NCBI GenBank assembly: GCA_965215345.1 | Contig: CBDCDL010000002.1 | Location: 2,852,001-2,916,000, forward strand | Reading direction: 5' to 3' | Source of the DNA: CATQHW01 sp965215345 | GTDB taxonomy: Bacteria; Spirochaetota; Spirochaetia; SZUA-6; Bin103 | DNA length: 64,000 bases | Shown: piece by piece, positions 20,522 through 29,823 of the stretch | Numbering within the stretch: the stretch's first letter is position 1 | How the letters are laid out: each line of letters begins with the position of its first letter | Notes under the pieces: generated by a model | Database searches by the model: none | Told to the model about the DNA's origin: nothing | What the model saw: only the letters and a program-made list of their open reading frames with translations | Made by a program: the position numbers and the translations under genes

Positions 20522-22350
20522 TGGGCTTCCTGATGGACGGGCTGGAGGCCGAGGCGTACGACCGCACGTACAGCGACCGGGAGCTGGTGCGCCGCATCCT
20601 GGCGCGGTTCCGGCCGGAGCGCAGGCGCATCCTCCTGGTGTGCGGCTCGATCCTGGCCGGCGCGGTCAGCGGCACCCTGCTGCCGATCATGGTCTCCCGC
20701 GCCATCGACGGCGTGGGCGCGGAGCTGGCCGGCGGCACGCCGGTCCCGGTGCGCTGGATGATCGGCACGGCGGGGGCGATCATCGGGCTGAACACGCTGA
20801 GCTGGCTGTTCAACGCCCACCGCCGCGCCTCCGGATCCCGCGCCATCGGCGGCGTGGTCGAACGCCTGCGCAACGACGCGTTCGCGGCGCTGATGGGCCA
20901 CGACCTGTCCTTCTACGACGCCAACCCGACCGGCAAGGTGGTCAGCCGCGTGGCCTCCGACTCGCAGGCGTTCTCGGAGGTCGTGTCGCTGACCATGGAG
21001 CTGGTCAGCCAGACGGTGCTGGTGGTGCTGGTGTTCACCTACCTGTTCACCGTCGACGCGCTGCTGACCGGCGTGACCCTGCTGCTGGTGCCGCTGATCG
21101 TTGGCGCCGCGCTCGGCTTCCGCCACGTCGCGCGCCGCACGGTCACGCAGTCGCGGCGCGCCCTCGGCGACCTCACCGCCCACGTGCACGAGACTATGAG
21201 CGGCATCGCCGTCGCCAAGTCGTTCCGCAAGGAGCAGTTGATCTACGACCGCTTCACCGGCGTGAACGCCGCCTCCTACCGGCTGAACTGGCGGGCCGGC
21301 CTGGTGTTCTCCGGCATCTTCCCGCTGCTGTTCGCGATCGCGGGCGTGGCCAGCAGCGTGCTGGCGTTCCTGGGCGGGGTGCGGGTCGCGGATTCCGGCC
21401 TGTCGATCGGCGAGTGGTACCTGTTCCTGCAGGGGGTGGGGCTGCTGTGGTTCCCGCTCACCTCCATCGCCTCGTTCTGGAGCCAGCTCCAGCTCGGCCT
21501 GGCGGCGGGCGAGCGCGTGTTCGCGCTGCTCGACGCCGAACCGTCCGTGCGTCAGACGGGCGCGCAGCCGGTGACGTCGGTGCGCGGGCGGATCGAGCTC
21601 CGCGACGTCGACTTCGCCTACCAGGAGGGGGAGCCGGTGTTCGAGCGCTTCTCGCTGTGCATCGACGCCGGGGAGACGGTGGCCCTCGTCGGCCATACCG
21701 GGTCCGGAAAGTCCAGCATCACCAAGCTGGTCGCCCGCTTCTACGAGTTTCAGGCAGGCTCGATCCTGGTCGACGGGCAGGACATCCGCGGCCTCGACCT
21801 GGCGAGCTTCCGGTCCCACCTCGGCTTCGTCACGCAGGTGCCGTTCCTGTTCAACGGCACGGTGGCCGACAACATCCGCTACGGGCGGCCCGATGCCGGC
21901 GAGGACGAGGTGGAGCGCGCCGCGCGTCGGATCGGCGGCGGCGACTGGGTGAACGCGCTGCACGACGGACTGGCCACCCCGGTGAGCGAACGCGGCCGCA
22001 GCCTGTCCATGGGACAGCGCCAGCTCGTGGTGCTGGCGAGGGTGCTGCTCAAGGCCCCGGAGGTGATCATCCTGGACGAGGCCACCGCCAGCGTCGATCC
22101 GCTGACCGAGGCGCTGATCCAGGAAGGGCTGGACGAGGTGCTGCGCGACCGCACCGCGGTGGTGGTCGCGCACCGCCTGTCCACGGTCCGCCACGCCGAC
22201 CGGATCGTCGTGCTGCAGGAAGGCCGGATCATCGAGGAGGGCGACCACAAGTCGCTGTCCGCGGCCGGCGGCCACTACGCGGAGTTGTACGATACCTACT
22301 TCCGGCACCAGAGCCTGGAATACATCGAGCGCCGGCCGGTGCCGGCGTGA
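20521..22350 (+). CDS. ABC exporter half-transporter B (canonical Walker B)
   Basis: A 609-residue partner of the preceding gene with the same TM-NBD layout. Here Walker A (GHTGSGKSS) and Walker B (VIILDEATASVD) are canonical with the catalytic Glu, while the signature is LSMGQRQL instead of LSGGQ. Combined with half A this gives one competent and one degenerate ATP site, the pattern of known heterodimeric exporters such as LmrCD, BmrCD and TM287/288. It is translationally coupled to half A and followed closely by an MBL-fold hydrolase. Confidence 0.92.
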   Translation: MGFLMDGLEAEAYDRTYSDRELVRRILARFRPERRRILLVCGSILAGAVSGTLLPIMVSRAIDGVGAELAGGTPVPVRWMIGTAGAIIGLNTLSWLFNAHRRASGSRAIGGVVERLRNDAFAALMGHDLSFYDANPTGKVVSRVASDSQAFSEVVSLTMELVSQTVLVVLVFTYLFTVDALLTGVTLLLVPLIVGAALGFRHVARRTVTQSRRALGDLTAHVHETMSGIAVAKSFRKEQLIYDRFTGVNAASYRLNWRAGLVFSGIFPLLFAIAGVASSVLAFLGGVRVADSGLSIGEWYLFLQGVGLLWFPLTSIASFWSQLQLGLAAGERVFALLDAEPSVRQTGAQPVTSVRGRIELRDVDFAYQEGEPVFERFSLCIDAGETVALVGHTGSGKSSITKLVARFYEFQAGSILVDGQDIRGLDLASFRSHLGFVTQVPFLFNGTVADNIRYGRPDAGEDEVERAARRIGGGDWVNALHDGLATPVSERGRSLSMGQRQLVVLARVLLKAPEVIILDEATASVDPLTEALIQEGLDEVLRDRTAVVVAHRLSTVRHADRIVVLQEGRIIEEGDHKSLSAAGGHYAELYDTYFRHQSLEYIERRPVPA

Positions 22351-22361
22351 AGGAGAACCTC

Positions 22362-23132
22362 ATGGGACGCATCACCATCACCTACATCGGCCACGCATCG
22401 TTCCGCTTCGACTCGGACCAGGGCACGGTCAGCTACTTCGACCCGTGGCTGGACGACAACCCGACCACCACGCTGAGCCGCGACCAGGTCGACGCCGCCG
22501 ACCTCGTGCTGGCAACGCACGGGCATGCCGACCACATCGGCGACAGCTACGAGATCTGCAGGCGCACCGGCGCCGCCTTCATCAGCCACTACGAGCTGTG
22601 CGAGGTGGCCAAGGCGGTCGGCCTGAGTGAAGACACGCTGCTGCCGCTCAATCCGGGCGGCTCGGTGACCGTGGCCGACGTGGAGGTCACCATGACCCAG
22701 GCCCACCACTCCCACTCGCTGTCCGACCACGTGCTGCCGCACCCTCTGCCGCAGGGCGTGCTCTACCACACCGGCGGCGCGACCGCCGGCTTCGTGATGG
22801 CCTACGACAACGGCGTGACCGTCTACGACGCGGGCGACACCTGCCTGTTCAGCGACATGCAGCTCATCAGCCAGATGTACGGCCCGCAGGTGGCGATCCT
22901 GCCGGTCGGCGGCAAGTACACGATGGGAGTGCGCGAGGGGGCCCGCGCGGCCAGCCTGATCCGTGCCGACCTCGTCATCCCCTGCCACTACGGTCAGGAG
23001 CTCGGCCAGCCGGCCGACATCGACGAGCTGACCCGGCAGGTGGCGTTCCTCAGCCCCGGCACCGCGGTGGTGCCCCTGGAGCCGGGCCAGTCGGTGACCT
23101 ACACCGCCAGCTCCTACGAAGTGAGCGGCTGA
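22362..23132 (+). CDS. Metallo-beta-lactamase fold hydrolase, UPF0173-like
   Basis: A 256-residue cytosolic protein with the two-metal site THGHADH (His53, His55, Asp57, His58) and the family TYIGHASFRF start and DAGDTCLFSDM. This resembles the UPF0173 / UlaG-like branch of the MBL superfamily, whose substrates are mostly unknown. The ATG at 22362 has AAGGAG seven bases upstream. It follows the exporter by 11 bases and is probably in the same operon. The gene is convergent with, and only 7 bases from, an RraA-like gene. Confidence 0.85.
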   Translation: MGRITITYIGHASFRFDSDQGTVSYFDPWLDDNPTTTLSRDQVDAADLVLATHGHADHIGDSYEICRRTGAAFISHYELCEVAKAVGLSEDTLLPLNPGGSVTVADVEVTMTQAHHSHSLSDHVLPHPLPQGVLYHTGGATAGFVMAYDNGVTVYDAGDTCLFSDMQLISQMYGPQVAILPVGGKYTMGVREGARAASLIRADLVIPCHYGQELGQPADIDELTRQVAFLSPGTAVVPLEPGQSVTYTASSYEVSG

Positions 23133-23139
23133 GGCAGAC

Positions 23140-23856
23140 CTACTTCTTCGCGTACTGGTGCGTGCCCATGATGGCGCGCACCGCCTCGAAGCCGCGGGCT
23201 TCCAGCAGGCGGCCGACCCGGTCTTCCTCGTGCTCCAGGAGCTTCTTCGCGTTGGTGACGACCTCCTCGAGCCGGTCGCCCGGGAACTTCACCGCGCCGT
23301 TCTCGTCCATGTGGACGATCTCGCCGGGCGCGACGTCCATGCCGGACAGGCGCACCGGCACCTGCACGGCCTGCAGCGCCTGCGGGCCGTGGCCGGCGCA
23401 CACGCCGCGGGTCAGGTACTGGAACCCCATGGGCCGGATCTCGTGGATGTCGCGCGAGGGTCCGTTGCTGATCGCGCCGACCGCGCCGCAGGCGCGCAGC
23501 GCGGAGGTCATGTTGCCGCCGGCCAGCCCCACCTTGTCGGCCAGCTCCGGCGGGAAGCGCTGCTCGAAGCAGAAGATGGACGGCTTGCCGAGCCGGTCGG
23601 TCGCCTCCAGGACGTCCAGCAGGGTCAGCGCCGAGTAGCCCGGGTCGGCGACGCCGTAGACGCAGGTAACCGCGTAGCCGGCGACCGGGCCCAGCTCCGG
23701 ATACCAGCACGACAGCCGGTTGTCGGTGTACCAGCTCGCCTCCCAGGGGTGGTACAGCTCCAGGCACAGCTCGTTACCGGGATAGGTGGCCACCACGTTG
23801 GTGATCGTGGGCGTGTCGATCTTCCTGAGCTCCTCCAGGAGGGCTGCGTCTGACAT
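23140..23856 (-). CDS. RraA-like aldolase/regulator family protein
   Basis: A 238-residue protein of the RraA / 4-hydroxy-4-methyl-2-oxoglutarate aldolase family. Typical elements are IDTPTITNVV, the phosphate/pyruvate-binding GGNMTSALRACGAVGAISNG with SRDIHEIR, and the metal Asp region VHMDENGAVKFP. Family members cleave oxo-acids from aromatic or sugar degradation, or in E. coli bind RNase E. Here, among catabolic singletons, an aldolase role is more likely. A GAGGAG box precedes the ATG. It has no obvious operon partner. Confidence 0.85.
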   Translation of the reverse strand: MSDAALLEELRKIDTPTITNVVATYPGNELCLELYHPWEASWYTDNRLSCWYPELGPVAGYAVTCVYGVADPGYSALTLLDVLEATDRLGKPSIFCFEQRFPPELADKVGLAGGNMTSALRACGAVGAISNGPSRDIHEIRPMGFQYLTRGVCAGHGPQALQAVQVPVRLSGMDVAPGEIVHMDENGAVKFPGDRLEEVVTNAKKLLEHEEDRVGRLLEARGFEAVRAIMGTHQYAKK

Positions 23857-23976
23857 GGGGGTTCTCCTCGTTCACTGGGGTCCCGCTCGGGATCTCTCAC
23901 GGCCGGCCGTGAGGCATGGGACCGGACCGCCGCAGTCTATCCCATCGCCCGCGCAGCGTTCAGCTCGGGAGCATCG

Positions 23977-24168
23977 TCAGGCGAAGGCCGTTGCACTCTC
24001 ACTCGCTATCTGAGCGAGCCTTGCGGGCAAAGCCCCCGGCACCGACTCCGGGCGCTGGCGCGTCTGGTCGACCAGCAGATGCTCGAAGCGCGGGACCCAG
24101 CGCCAAGCGGGTTCGCAGTCGGCGAACAGCGCCGCGAACTCCCGTTCATACTGCCACCAGCGGGACGA
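23977..24168 (-). pseudogene. Fragment resembling an Rpn-type recombination-promoting nuclease/transposase
   Basis: In the 510-base gap between the RraA-like gene and the polymerase, the minus strand holds an open segment of about 63 codons bounded by stops, reading YEREFAALFADC, WRWVPRFEHLLVDQTR and ESVPGALPARLAQIA. This looks like an internal piece of the PD-(D/E)XK Rpn/YhgA-like transposase family. No nuclease motif or start is attached, so it is a remnant. Family assignment is from memory of the pattern only. Confidence 0.4.
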
Positions 24169-24367
24169 TCAGCGGCAACCCACGCTCACTTGAGTGCCGG
24201 CTCCGCCAACGGAGCCAGACCTGGAGACAGCGCCCGGAGGCGACGGTGCTTCAGCCCGGCGCCGAAGGCGGCGCTGGTCGCAGCCCCTTTGGCGACCGAG
24301 GAGCCGGCACCAGGGATCCTCGTCGTGCGGCAGTCCCGGAGCGATCGAGCGATCGTGCGAGCGCCAG
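24169..24367. other. Intergenic stretch, nothing recognised
   Basis: Between the transposase-like fragment and the polymerase stop codon I see no gene, promoter or terminator. It may be further decayed sequence from the same element. Confidence 0.4.
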
Positions 24368-26725
24368 CTACGCGGGAAACAGCTCCAACTGGTGCTGGTT
24401 GAGGCGGACCTCGTCGAAGTCGCGCTTCAGGATGCCCAGCACCGGCTCGGCGACCGGGCGGATCTGGCGATCGATGTAGTGCTCGTAGTCAAGGAGGTTC
24501 TCCTGCCGCTCGGCGGGCTCCGGTCCCTCGACGGTGATGACGTACTCGACTACGCCGCGTAGCTCGCCCGCCGGCGCGCCCCGCTTGCGCGCGGCGACCA
24601 CGTGCGGCGGAAGCGCCCGGTACTCGCCCGCCTCCTTGCGGAGCGCCTTGCGGTAGACGAGCTGCCGGTCGCGCTGTCCGGTTGACACCTCGTCGATCAC
24701 CTGCCTCAGGTAGTCGTCGACCGGATCGCCGGCGAACAGGCGGTCGTAGAGCTCGCGTTGGACCTCGTGGGCGAGCTCCGTCCAGTCGCTGCGCACGACC
24801 TCCATGCCGGTGAAGCTCAGCCGGCCGTCGGCGAGGCCCACGTACCGCTTGGCGGCGCCGCGCTCGCCGGAGCGCAGGGGAGGCAGGAACAGGCGCTCGA
24901 ACAGGGTCTCGAACTCCATCTGCAGCGCGCTCCGAACGCGCCACGTCTCAGCGATGTAGCGGGCCAGGTCCGCGGTCAATTCATCCGCCAGCCGCTCTCC
25001 CTGCGCCGCTGCATCGTCTTCATCCGCCGAGACGAACAGGCTGTCGGTATCGCCGTACAGCACCTCGAGGCCGCGCCGCTCCATCCACTCCTTGGCCCAG
25101 AGCAGGAAGTGCTGGCCGAAGCCGGTGATCGCGTTCGCCAGCCGGTGGTCGTGGAACCGGCACGACGGCGTGCCCAGCACGCCGTAGAAGGAGTTCATCA
25201 GCAGCTTGATGGCGTTGCCGGCCACCGCGTCGCCCGCCTCCCTGGCCCGCGCACGGCTTTCGAAGAGCTCGTCCAGCAACTCGGTCAGGATGCCACGCTC
25301 CCGGCGGAAGAAGGCGCCGTTGGGGGCGCGGATGACCTCTCCTGCCATACCGTGGGGAATCGGCTCGCGGATCAGTCCCAGCGGATCGATCTGGAAGGTG
25401 CGGATGATGCTGGGGTACAGGCTCCGGAAGTCGAACACCATCACGTTCCGGTGCAAGCCCGGTTGCGATGGCAGGACGTGCCCGCCCTGCTGGCCCTGCC
25501 GAGCCTCCGTGCCGTTCTCGCCATGCGTGACGCCGACGGTGGGGGCCACCACGCCCCGCTCCCGCAGGCGCGACAGGTACAGGAAGTCGAAGGCGGCGAT
25601 GGAGGAGCCGGCGCGGTCGGGCGGCATGCCGGTGAGCAGGCTGCGCTGCACCGTGAACGGCACCAGCTTGAGCTTCTCCAGGATGTCGAATGCGAGCCGC
25701 GCGTCGGTGAGGTTGTACCGTACGAAGCGCTCCGGATCGTGCTCGAAGGTGCGCTGGATCTCGGCGGCGTGATCGGGGGCGTGGAAGGTCTTGCCCTCGC
25801 CCAGTATGTGGCGGGAGGCGGTCTCCAGGCTGTAGTCCGGCAGGCGCACCCCGACCGCGCGCAGAAGGCGGATGCCGTCGAGCACCGTCCGGCCCGGAAT
25901 GAACACGGAGTCGCTGAACCGGCGCGCGCCGCCGCCGCGCTGGCGGAGCTCGCCCGGCGCGCGGCCCAGGTCCAGCGGCACGCCGGCCGCCGCCGCCCGC
26001 CGGATCAGCACCGGCACGTCGAAGTCGATGATGCTCCAGCCGGTCAGCACGTCGGGATCGAGCTCGCGGATTCGCCGGCAGAGGAGGGTGAGCAGCTCCC
26101 CCTCGTCCGCACACGGCGTGGCGCCGCTCGGGCAGGAGGCGCGCGCGGCCTCGTTCGGACACCACAGCAGCACCTCCCGCGCGCCACATCCCCAGAGGGA
26201 CACCGCGTAGAGCTGCTGCGCCTTGGGATCGGTCTCTATGTCGAGCGAGAGCGTAGTCAGCTCCGGCGTCCAGTCCGACGGCTGCAGCCGCGGCTCGTGG
26301 AACACCACCGTCCGGGAGAAGCCTCCGCCCATGGGAGCGGGGTCGCCGTCGATGCGCACGGCGCTGCGGATGCCTCGATTGATGAGGTGGCGATAGGCGA
26401 AGCGGACGTCAGCCTCGTACGTGGGCACGCCGGCGTGGTGCAACCGCTCACGCAGCGGCGGAGCCTCCCGGGGATGAGCCAGCGCCACGCGGCAGACGCG
26501 GGCGCCATGCAGCGTCCGGAACTCGGTCGGCAGGAGCCGCGCGCCTGAGGCGTGCGCGCGCAACCGGTCGGAGTGCTCGACGTAGAAGTAGGGGACCGCG
26601 CGGCCGTCTCGCACGAGGAACGGGCGGCCGTCCTGGAGCCTGCCGTACAGATGGACGACTGCGTGCCCGTCGGCGCCGGAGGTGACGTAGGTCGCGTTGA
26701 GGAGGTAGCCGACGAACCCGCTCAC
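24368..26725 (-). CDS. polB: Family B DNA polymerase (Pol II-like)
   Basis: A 785-residue replicative-fold polymerase close in length to E. coli Pol II. The 3'-5' exonuclease has Exo I LSLDIETD, Exo II SIIDFDVPVL and Exo III YNLTDARLAFDI. The polymerase domain has motif A DFRSLYPSIIRTF, motif B KLLMNSFYGVLG and motif C YGDTDSLFV, all intact. It is expected in translesion or restart synthesis. The GTG start has AGGAG somewhat far upstream. Family B polymerases are patchy in bacteria, so transfer is possible, though base usage matches the neighbours. Confidence 0.93.
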   Translation of the reverse strand: MSGFVGYLLNATYVTSGADGHAVVHLYGRLQDGRPFLVRDGRAVPYFYVEHSDRLRAHASGARLLPTEFRTLHGARVCRVALAHPREAPPLRERLHHAGVPTYEADVRFAYRHLINRGIRSAVRIDGDPAPMGGGFSRTVVFHEPRLQPSDWTPELTTLSLDIETDPKAQQLYAVSLWGCGAREVLLWCPNEAARASCPSGATPCADEGELLTLLCRRIRELDPDVLTGWSIIDFDVPVLIRRAAAAGVPLDLGRAPGELRQRGGGARRFSDSVFIPGRTVLDGIRLLRAVGVRLPDYSLETASRHILGEGKTFHAPDHAAEIQRTFEHDPERFVRYNLTDARLAFDILEKLKLVPFTVQRSLLTGMPPDRAGSSIAAFDFLYLSRLRERGVVAPTVGVTHGENGTEARQGQQGGHVLPSQPGLHRNVMVFDFRSLYPSIIRTFQIDPLGLIREPIPHGMAGEVIRAPNGAFFRRERGILTELLDELFESRARAREAGDAVAGNAIKLLMNSFYGVLGTPSCRFHDHRLANAITGFGQHFLLWAKEWMERRGLEVLYGDTDSLFVSADEDDAAAQGERLADELTADLARYIAETWRVRSALQMEFETLFERLFLPPLRSGERGAAKRYVGLADGRLSFTGMEVVRSDWTELAHEVQRELYDRLFAGDPVDDYLRQVIDEVSTGQRDRQLVYRKALRKEAGEYRALPPHVVAARKRGAPAGELRGVVEYVITVEGPEPAERQENLLDYEHYIDRQIRPVAEPVLGILKRDFDEVRLNQHQLELFPA

Positions 26726-26850
26726 CGTGTTCCAGCTCGCTCCTGCGGGTTCATCGTAGTGCGATCACGTTCATCTCGTCATTCGGCCGGCAGGGTTCGG
26801 CGCAGGGCGTTTGCTGCCGGATCCGGCGCGACGACTGTGATGCCGCGCCA

Positions 26851-28014
26851 CTAAGACATGTAGACGGTCTCGGGGACTGCACCGTAGCGGCCCTGCAGGT
26901 ACCCCCTCTCGAAATTGTCGCCCCCGCGGGTTCGAATGTCGGTCAGCGGATAGAGATGGGTCGCTCCGTCCGCGTCCTTTGCCGTGAACCAGAGCTGGTC
27001 GCGCCTGAGTACGGAGGCGTCCATCAGGTTGGTGTCGTGGGTTGTCGCAATGAGCTGCGCTCCCTTGGGATTCGTCTCGGGGGAGCAGAACAACTTCAGA
27101 ACCTCGGCACCGGCTAGCGTATGAAGGCTGGCGTCGAGTTCGTCGATCGCCAGAGGCGTTCCCTTGTCAAGCGCCCGATATACCAGGCTGAGCACCGATA
27201 GCAGGCGCCGAGTGCCGGCGCTTTCCATGTCAAGTTCGAGATATGCCGGCTTCCCCTCCCGACTTCGGTGGCCCAGTTCAACCGTTACCTGGAGGTCCCT
27301 CTCCCTGCGCCTGTAGTCGCAAATCCCGGTGTCGATCTTTCTCAGAAAGTCGATTACCCGAGAGTCCACGTCTTCATTGACCAACCAGGCGGAGGCCTCC
27401 GGACCCGCAACGCCTGCGCCCATGAAGCCATGGACCGAAAGAAAATAATCAAACACTTCGGAGAGCTGCTCGTGACCGTTCTGAGCGGCAGCCGACACGT
27501 AGAGGCTGTTGGGTCTGGTCAAGCCGGCGATGACGCTGTTCCGACCCTTCAGGTAGCGTCCAAATCGATAGTCATCGTGATCCCGTACGAACAAACTGCG
27601 TCGGTGTGACTTGGGAAATGCGTAGAGCCACTCCGATAGGAACTCCCTGTCATTGGCTTCGAAGCCATAGTGGTGGCGCACGCCGTGGAGCACGAAGTCG
27701 ATTTCGAAACGCGACGGTCTCCGGGAGCTCTCGATGTCGAGTCTGAAGGCATGGCGGGGCACACCCCCGCCCGGATCGCCCTCGGTGTGCGAGCGGAGCA
27801 CCATGTGCCTCATGACCGTTATGGCATCGAGCAGGGTGCTCTTGCCCGACGCATTGGCGCCGTAGAGTACCACTGCCGGCACGACCGATCCGTTCGGCGC
27901 GGCCGCGCAGTCGATCAGTCCGTCCGATGGATCCTTCAAGGACGACGCCGTAAACAGCAGTTCCTGAGAATCGCGTATCGAAAGATGGTTCGAGACACTG
28001 AAGCGCAACAGCAT
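26851..28014 (-). CDS. AAA15-type ATPase (SMC/RecF-like, defence-associated family)
   Basis: A 387-residue P-loop protein starting MLLRFSVSNHLSIRD, with Walker A YGANASGKST (about 51-60), a helical insert, Walker B LAIDELDASLH and TTHDTN after it. This is the AAA15/AAA21 group of overcoming-lysogenisation-like ATPases common in phage defence (RloA, AbiL types). The ATG at 28014 has GGAGG before it. No partner such as RloB or a nuclease is next to it, so it could act alone or be a leftover half. The gene is more A/T-rich than polB, suggesting separate origin. Confidence 0.8.
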   Translation of the reverse strand: MLLRFSVSNHLSIRDSQELLFTASSLKDPSDGLIDCAAAPNGSVVPAVVLYGANASGKSTLLDAITVMRHMVLRSHTEGDPGGGVPRHAFRLDIESSRRPSRFEIDFVLHGVRHHYGFEANDREFLSEWLYAFPKSHRRSLFVRDHDDYRFGRYLKGRNSVIAGLTRPNSLYVSAAAQNGHEQLSEVFDYFLSVHGFMGAGVAGPEASAWLVNEDVDSRVIDFLRKIDTGICDYRRRERDLQVTVELGHRSREGKPAYLELDMESAGTRRLLSVLSLVYRALDKGTPLAIDELDASLHTLAGAEVLKLFCSPETNPKGAQLIATTHDTNLMDASVLRRDQLWFTAKDADGATHLYPLTDIRTRGGDNFERGYLQGRYGAVPETVYMS

Positions 28015-28219
28015 TGTTGCCTCCGTTTCTCGGCACTCAATGAGCGGAGAAACAGACTTGAATGCGAAATCGCAGCACATCACGGCCAAACACGTCAAGC
28101 AAGACGCGCAAGGCATGGGCGCCGGCGTCGACGCTTCCGTTCGCCGTCGGCGAAGAGGATCATCGGGGGCGGCGCACCGCGCCTCCTGGCACGCCGTCCA
28201 CCGGTCCACCGCTCCGTGG

Positions 28220-28248
28220 TTGTCAGGAGCCGGGCATCCGCCTATGGT
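28220..28248 (+). promoter_or_regulatory. Sigma-70-like promoter of the enolase-superfamily gene
   Basis: TTGTCA (28220-28225) and TATGGT (28243-28248) are separated by 17 bases, giving a leader of about 26 bases before the ATG at 28281. A direct repeat GGGCATCCGC flanks the -10 box and could be an operator. Confidence 0.5.
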
Positions 28249-28280
28249 GCGGGCATCCGCTTCCCCGTGGAGCTCCGGCC

Positions 28281-29423
28281 ATGCGCATCACCGACGTTCG
28301 CACGTTCCTGGTGTACGGCGGCACGCCCGAACGGGCCGGCTGGCGCCACTGGCTGTTCGTGAAGGTCCACACGGATTCGGGGCTGTACGGCGTCGGCGAG
28401 TGCTGGGGCTGGCCGCGGGTCGTGCAGACCGCGATCGAGGACCTGAAGCCGCTGGTCATCGGCGAGGACCCGTTCCTGATCGAGCGGATCTCGCAGAAGC
28501 TGTACGCCTCCACGCAGGGCCACGGCATGACCGGCGTGGTCGGCTCGGGCGCCATCACCGGCATCGAGCTGGCGCTCTGGGACCTGAAGGGCAAGGCGCT
28601 GGACACGCCGGTCTGGAACCTGCTCGGCGGCAAGATGCGCGACCGTATCCGCCTCTACGGCCACGCCTTCGACGAGGAGCGCGCGCGTGAGCTGGTCGAC
28701 CGCGGATTCACGGGGATGAAGCTCTTCGGCTGGAGGGACGCGGTGAGCCGCGTCGCGAAGCTGCGCACCGAGTACGGGACGGAGATCGACCTGATGGTCG
28801 ACGCCGGCGGCGGGCCGTGGCAGACGCCCGCCGACGCGATCTCCCTGGGACGGAGACTGGAGCGCTACGGCCTGTTGTTCTACGAGGATCCCGTGTCCGC
28901 CGTGGACATCGACGGCTTGGCGCGGGTGGCGCAGGCGGTCGACCTGCCGATCGCGATCGGCGAGGCCTATCCCAACCTGTTCGCGCTCCGCCCGCTGATC
29001 GAGCGCGGCATCATCGACGTCGCCCAGCCGGACACCGGCCGCTTCGGCGGGCTGTGGCAGATGAAGAAGCTGGCGGCGATCGCGGAGGCGCACCAGGTGA
29101 TGGTCGCCCCGCACCAGGGCTCGCTCGGCCCCGTGGCGGAGGTGGCGGCCATCCACCTGCTCGCGACCCTGCCGAATTACCTCATCCACGAATACCTGGT
29201 GAACGACGTCCCGCAGCGCTACGAGGTCATGACCGGGCAATTGGTGATCGAGAACGGTCACCTCCTGGTGCCTGACCGCCCCGGACTTGGCATCGACCTG
29301 GACGAAGAGGCGATCAGTCGGTATCCGCCGCAGGGCAATGCCATCCCCGTCGAGGAGGATCCGGACTACGACTTCCAGTACGTCGCCGCCCACCGGCGCC
29401 GCGCCGCTTGGCTGGCCGGCTGA
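28281..29423 (+). CDS. Mandelate racemase/muconate lactonizing (enolase superfamily) dehydratase
   Basis: A 380-residue acid-sugar dehydratase or racemase. The N-terminal capping domain begins MRITDVRTFLVYGG. The barrel has metal ligands Asp in LMVDAGGGPW, Glu in YEDPVS and Glu in IGEAYP, and the base dyad Asp in PDTGRFGG with His in APHQGSLGP, as in galactonate dehydratase-like members. It likely dehydrates a sugar acid; the specific sugar cannot be named. It is transcribed alone from the promoter just upstream and is followed by a decayed toxin-antitoxin pair on the other strand. Confidence 0.9.
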   Translation: MRITDVRTFLVYGGTPERAGWRHWLFVKVHTDSGLYGVGECWGWPRVVQTAIEDLKPLVIGEDPFLIERISQKLYASTQGHGMTGVVGSGAITGIELALWDLKGKALDTPVWNLLGGKMRDRIRLYGHAFDEERARELVDRGFTGMKLFGWRDAVSRVAKLRTEYGTEIDLMVDAGGGPWQTPADAISLGRRLERYGLLFYEDPVSAVDIDGLARVAQAVDLPIAIGEAYPNLFALRPLIERGIIDVAQPDTGRFGGLWQMKKLAAIAEAHQVMVAPHQGSLGPVAEVAAIHLLATLPNYLIHEYLVNDVPQRYEVMTGQLVIENGHLLVPDRPGLGIDLDEEAISRYPPQGNAIPVEEDPDYDFQYVAAHRRRAAWLAG

Positions 29424-29431
29424 GGGGACGG

Positions 29432-29481
29432 TCAGTTACGCAACACGTCCAACAGCACGTGGTGTCGACTGCGGTAATCAC
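29432..29481 (-). pseudogene. VapC toxin 5' fragment (PIN domain start)
   Basis: Right after the antitoxin remnant the minus strand reads GTG then VITAVDT, continuing after a one-base frame change as HVLLDVLRN and a stop. This is the conserved first strand of PIN-domain VapC toxins, including its first catalytic Asp. Everything beyond is missing, next to the end of the enolase-superfamily gene. Confidence 0.6.
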
Positions 29482-29692
29482 CGTCCGCGGATCTCTTCGA
29501 TGTAGTCGTCCGTACTCCTCGTCTTGCCAAGCACGGCATACACTCGCTCAACGAGGTGCTCCGCGGTGGCTCGCTTGTGTATCTATAGTCCTCGGTCGGT
29601 GGGAGTGATCTCGACCTCGACGTTGTGATTCATCCCGAACCGTTCTCGAGGGGTTCGGGAATCGTGATCTGGCCTCGTTCCGAGATCTTCAT
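29478..29692 (-). pseudogene. VapB (AbrB-type) antitoxin, frameshifted
   Basis: With a GGAGG box and ATG at 29692, the product starts MKISERGQITIPEPL, the swapped-hairpin start of AbrB/VapB antitoxins, then runs into a stop after ENGSG. Shifting by one base restores RERFGMNHNVEVEITPTDRGL; a TAG follows, and the same frame continues IHKRATAEHLVERVYAVLGK to DDYIEEIRGR at the vapC start. So there is one frameshift (probably a lost C near 29650) and one nonsense codon. It would have bound DNA and the VapC toxin. Confidence 0.7.
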
Positions 29693-29823
29693 GGCGCCTC
29701 CGTATGAAAACCCGAGTCCTCGAATCATACTCAGAAGTGCGAATCGCATCCAGGGCCGTATCGACCGCGGCGCTGGCATCCAAGTGCGCAATAAGATCGA
29801 GGCATCGTACAATCCTGTTCGTC
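29693..29823. promoter_or_regulatory. Short region between the vapB remnant and the FAH gene, with a -10-like box
   Basis: TACAAT at 29808-29813 ends 10 bases before the ATG at 29824 and no ribosome-binding sequence lies between them, which would fit a leaderless transcript. No good -35 is seen. The rest of the region shows nothing else. Confidence 0.35.
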
